From Lysobacterales bacterium (GTDB taxonomy: Bacteria; Pseudomonadota; Gammaproteobacteria; Xanthomonadales; Xanthomonadaceae): a stretch of DNA of 64,000 bases. This document shows, in pieces, positions 62,309 to 64,000 of this stretch. Positions within the stretch are counted from its first letter, which is position 1. Each line of letters opens with the position of its first letter. The DNA is taken from the NCBI GenBank assembly GCA_016718605.1, contig JADKCY010000002.1, positions 496,001 through 560,000 of the forward strand. Direction: 5' to 3'. The translations under genes and the position numbers were made by a program. The notes under the pieces are model-generated. The model was not told the origin of the DNA. It searched no databases and saw only the letters and a program-made list of their open reading frames with translations.

Positions 62309-63135
62309 CGAGCGCTCCGCAACCGGATTTCGCCGCTATGGTACGTGGCTATCCTGCAGACATCGTCCTCATCAGGGCTGGGGTGGGCAATCTGCAAAGC
62401 GCCTTGTGTATCGATACCCAGCATGCGACCGCTGAGCACGCGGTCACCAACTAACAGTTCTATGTCGCAACGCCGGTAGGCGTCGAGCACCTGCCATCGA
62501 TCAAGCACCTGCTGACGCTGTTGCCGATCAGCCCTGAGCCAGCTTTCATCCAAACTCAGCAGCGCATTGACGAAGCGTGCCATCAGGTCAATTCGCTGAT
62601 CTTGCCGCTGACAGTCAAAACCCAAACCCGCCAGATCAATGGTGGGGCGATCCAGCGTAGGGGCGTCGCACCAATTGATGCCAACACCAATCACCACGAA
62701 GGGCTGCGCCGCGCTGGAAAGTTCAATCAGCACGCCGCCGAGTTTGTGCTCTCCGACCACCAGATCGTTGGGCCACTTCAAACCGATCATCGTCAAGCCA
62801 GCCTGATGCAGTACATCAACCAAAACCACGCCCACCGCTAGGCTTAGTGATTGCGCAGTCGCCAGTCCACGGCGCAAAGGCAGCGCCACCGAAAGCAGCA
62901 ATGCATTGTCAGCAGATGACGCCCACGTGCGGCCCAAGCGACCACGCCCTGCCGTCTGCTGATCCGCGATCAACACGCTTGCTGTCTGGGGACAATGCGC
63001 AGCCAGCAAGCGGGTGTTGGTGGAGTCGGTCTCTGGCAACCACGCCAAAGCATCCAGCGGACCCGCACCCAACTCATCCAATCGTTCGCGCAAATGCTGG
63101 CATCTGGTGTCATTTGTTGCAGCCACTTCGCGCAT
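62305..63135 (-). CDS. birA: Biotin--[acetyl-CoA-carboxylase] ligase, without DNA-binding domain
   Basis: A 276-residue biotin protein ligase. The catalytic domain has TDSTNTRLLAA, the biotinyl-AMP loop QQTAGRGRLGRTWAS, IGLKWPNDLVVGEHKLGGVL and VVIGVGINW. It ends with the small C-terminal domain (GDRVLSGRMLGIDTQGALQI). The N-terminal winged helix that lets E. coli BirA repress the bio operon is absent: only about 25 residues precede the catalytic domain. The start at 63135 lies 4 bp after plsY; an earlier start at 63288 would overlap plsY. Confidence 0.93.
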   Translation of the reverse strand: MREVAATNDTRCQHLRERLDELGAGPLDALAWLPETDSTNTRLLAAHCPQTASVLIADQQTAGRGRLGRTWASSADNALLLSVALPLRRGLATAQSLSLAVGVVLVDVLHQAGLTMIGLKWPNDLVVGEHKLGGVLIELSSAAQPFVVIGVGINWCDAPTLDRPTIDLAGLGFDCQRQDQRIDLMARFVNALLSLDESWLRADRQQRQQVLDRWQVLDAYRRCDIELLVGDRVLSGRMLGIDTQGALQIAHPSPDEDDVCRIATYHSGEIRLRSAR

Positions 63136-63139
63136 CGGC

Positions 63140-63793
63140 TCAGTGCCCCTGCAGGTACCGCCATGCGTGGTGCCAGATACGCACTCGCGCGAAGCGATGC
63201 TCATTGCCACGGGCAAGTCTGAGCAGATTGCTGCGATGGGTGAACAAGATGAAGCCGAGGGCCACAAGCGCAAACCAAAGCGGTGCATCGCCGCGCACCC
63301 ATGCCAGCACCGGTAATATGCCTGCAGCCAACACGGTTGAAAGACCTACAAAGCCCGTCATGGTCAATACAAGAAGCCAAACGATTAGGCAGGGCATAAG
63401 TGCCGTCGGCCAAATCACGCATAGTGCACCAATCAGCGTGCCCGCACCCTTGCCACCACGAAAGCCATGATAGACCGGCCACGTGTGCCCAACCGCCGCA
63501 AGCAGCGCTGCCAACCACGCCCAATCCAAAGCGATGGCGGAATTTCCTCCCCAGCGTGTTTGTGCCCAAACCGCCACGCCTGCGGCGAGCGCTCCCTTGC
63601 CCATATCGATGAGTACGACTCCCAGCGCAAAGCGCCAACCCATGGTTCGAAAAGCATTGGTTCCGCCTGCGTTTCCGCTGCCTTGGGTTCGGATGTCCAC
63701 ACCGCGACGACGCCCCAAAAAAAGGCTGCCGGACACTGACCCCAGCAGATAGGCAACCACTAAGGTCATCAACAGCGGAAAGTAGGGACTCAT
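63140..63793 (-). CDS. plsY: Acyl-phosphate:glycerol-3-phosphate acyltransferase PlsY
   Basis: Membrane enzyme of the first step of phospholipid synthesis, 217 residues with five hydrophobic segments. The three PlsY motifs are GSVSGSLFLGRRRGVDIRTQ with SGNAGGTNAFRTMG, GHTWPVYHGFRGGKGAGT, and the late LFTHRSNLLRLARGNEHR. The ATG at 63793 is preferred to an earlier frame start at 63850. It is followed closely by birA. Confidence 0.95.
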   Translation of the reverse strand: MSPYFPLLMTLVVAYLLGSVSGSLFLGRRRGVDIRTQGSGNAGGTNAFRTMGWRFALGVVLIDMGKGALAAGVAVWAQTRWGGNSAIALDWAWLAALLAAVGHTWPVYHGFRGGKGAGTLIGALCVIWPTALMPCLIVWLLVLTMTGFVGLSTVLAAGILPVLAWVRGDAPLWFALVALGFILFTHRSNLLRLARGNEHRFARVRIWHHAWRYLQGH

Positions 63794-63850
63794 GCGCAAT
63801 GCCTGGTGGTGGTGAGCGGCAAACTGCCGACTTCGAAAAAATAGCCACAC

Positions 63851-64000
63851 TCACGCATCGGGTGCATTGCCTGCACTGGCGACTTCGACAGACTGAATCG
63901 CCACGACCAGCGCACCCGTGCCCGCATGCGCACCGATCGCCGGACCAACTTCAACAATGCCAAGGTCCTCAACCTGCAAGCCATCCAGCAATGCCTGGCG
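63851..64000 (-). CDS. DegV family protein, C-terminal end only
   Basis: The last 49 residues of a DegV-type fatty-acid-binding protein: VEVGPAIGAHAGTGALVVAI is the conserved lid segment near the C-terminus of the family. The frame is open to the window edge and stops at 63851, 57 bp before plsY on the same strand. DegV proteins present fatty acids to acyl kinases, which fits its place beside plsY. Confidence 0.8.
   Translation of the reverse strand, partial: RQALLDGLQVEDLGIVEVGPAIGAHAGTGALVVAIQSVEVASAGNAPDA

Overview
The window is a gene-dense, moderately GC-rich (about 60 percent by eye, not computed) stretch of chromosome from a motile, aerobic gammaproteobacterium. It most resembles the Lysobacterales (Xanthomonadales), perhaps Rhodanobacteraceae. 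The reasons are a flagellar cluster with sigma-54 and sigma-28 control and cheV beside flgA, an AlgZ/AlgR-type two-component pair fused to hemC in one operon, a XanB2-type chorismatase, a long TrpS, and secreted proteins with an IPTL-CTERM-like tail. No prophage, insertion sequence or CRISPR array was seen.

Layout. 1-8.3 kb: flgBCDEFGHI on the minus strand (flgI cut by the window edge) behind a clear sigma-54 promoter, then cheV (minus) and flgA, flgM, flgN (plus) with their own sigma-54 and sigma-28 promoters. 8.4-9.7 kb: an orphan PAS histidine kinase. 10.1-12.7 kb: an unusual three-gene secreted operon with a dockerin-like protein, a small cohesin-like protein and a larger cohesin-like protein with an IPTL-like sorting tail. 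13-16.8 kb: proline iminopeptidase, a class III aminotransferase and the GTPase Obg. 17-24.6 kb: a signalling block of FIST protein, histidine kinase, receiver-HDOD protein, lone receiver, a secreted esterase and a PAS-PAS-PAS-GGDEF-EAL-CZB protein. 24.8-35.2 kb: a catalase-peroxidase with a signal peptide, Rep helicase, thymidine kinase, an unknown conserved-looking protein, an M3 peptidase lipoprotein and an S9 peptidase.

35.2-43.9 kb holds the aa3 cytochrome c oxidase locus: DUF2244, coxB, coxA, a 41-residue one-helix protein, ctaG and coxC, then a DUF2909 protein on the other strand, then SURF1, a Sco-like CxxxC protein, heme A synthase and heme O synthase. 44-51.5 kb: a YbaY-type lipoprotein, an SLC13 permease, a DUF481 outer-membrane protein, and the overlapping operon esterase-algZ-algR-hemC. 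51.7-56.5 kb: a secreted CxxCH protein facing a DUF1800-DUF1501 pair. 56.5-64 kb: trpS with a frameshifted chorismatase, arginase, an HPt protein directly behind tRNA-Thr(UGU), a SPOR protein, coaX, birA (without its DNA-binding domain), plsY and the end of a DegV protein.

The points most worth following are the cohesin/dockerin operon (10.1-12.7 kb), the FIST-kinase-HDOD block beside a c-di-GMP enzyme, a dispersed element of about 95 bp found just upstream of two unrelated genes (51.75 and 58.9 kb), and the frameshifted chorismatase.
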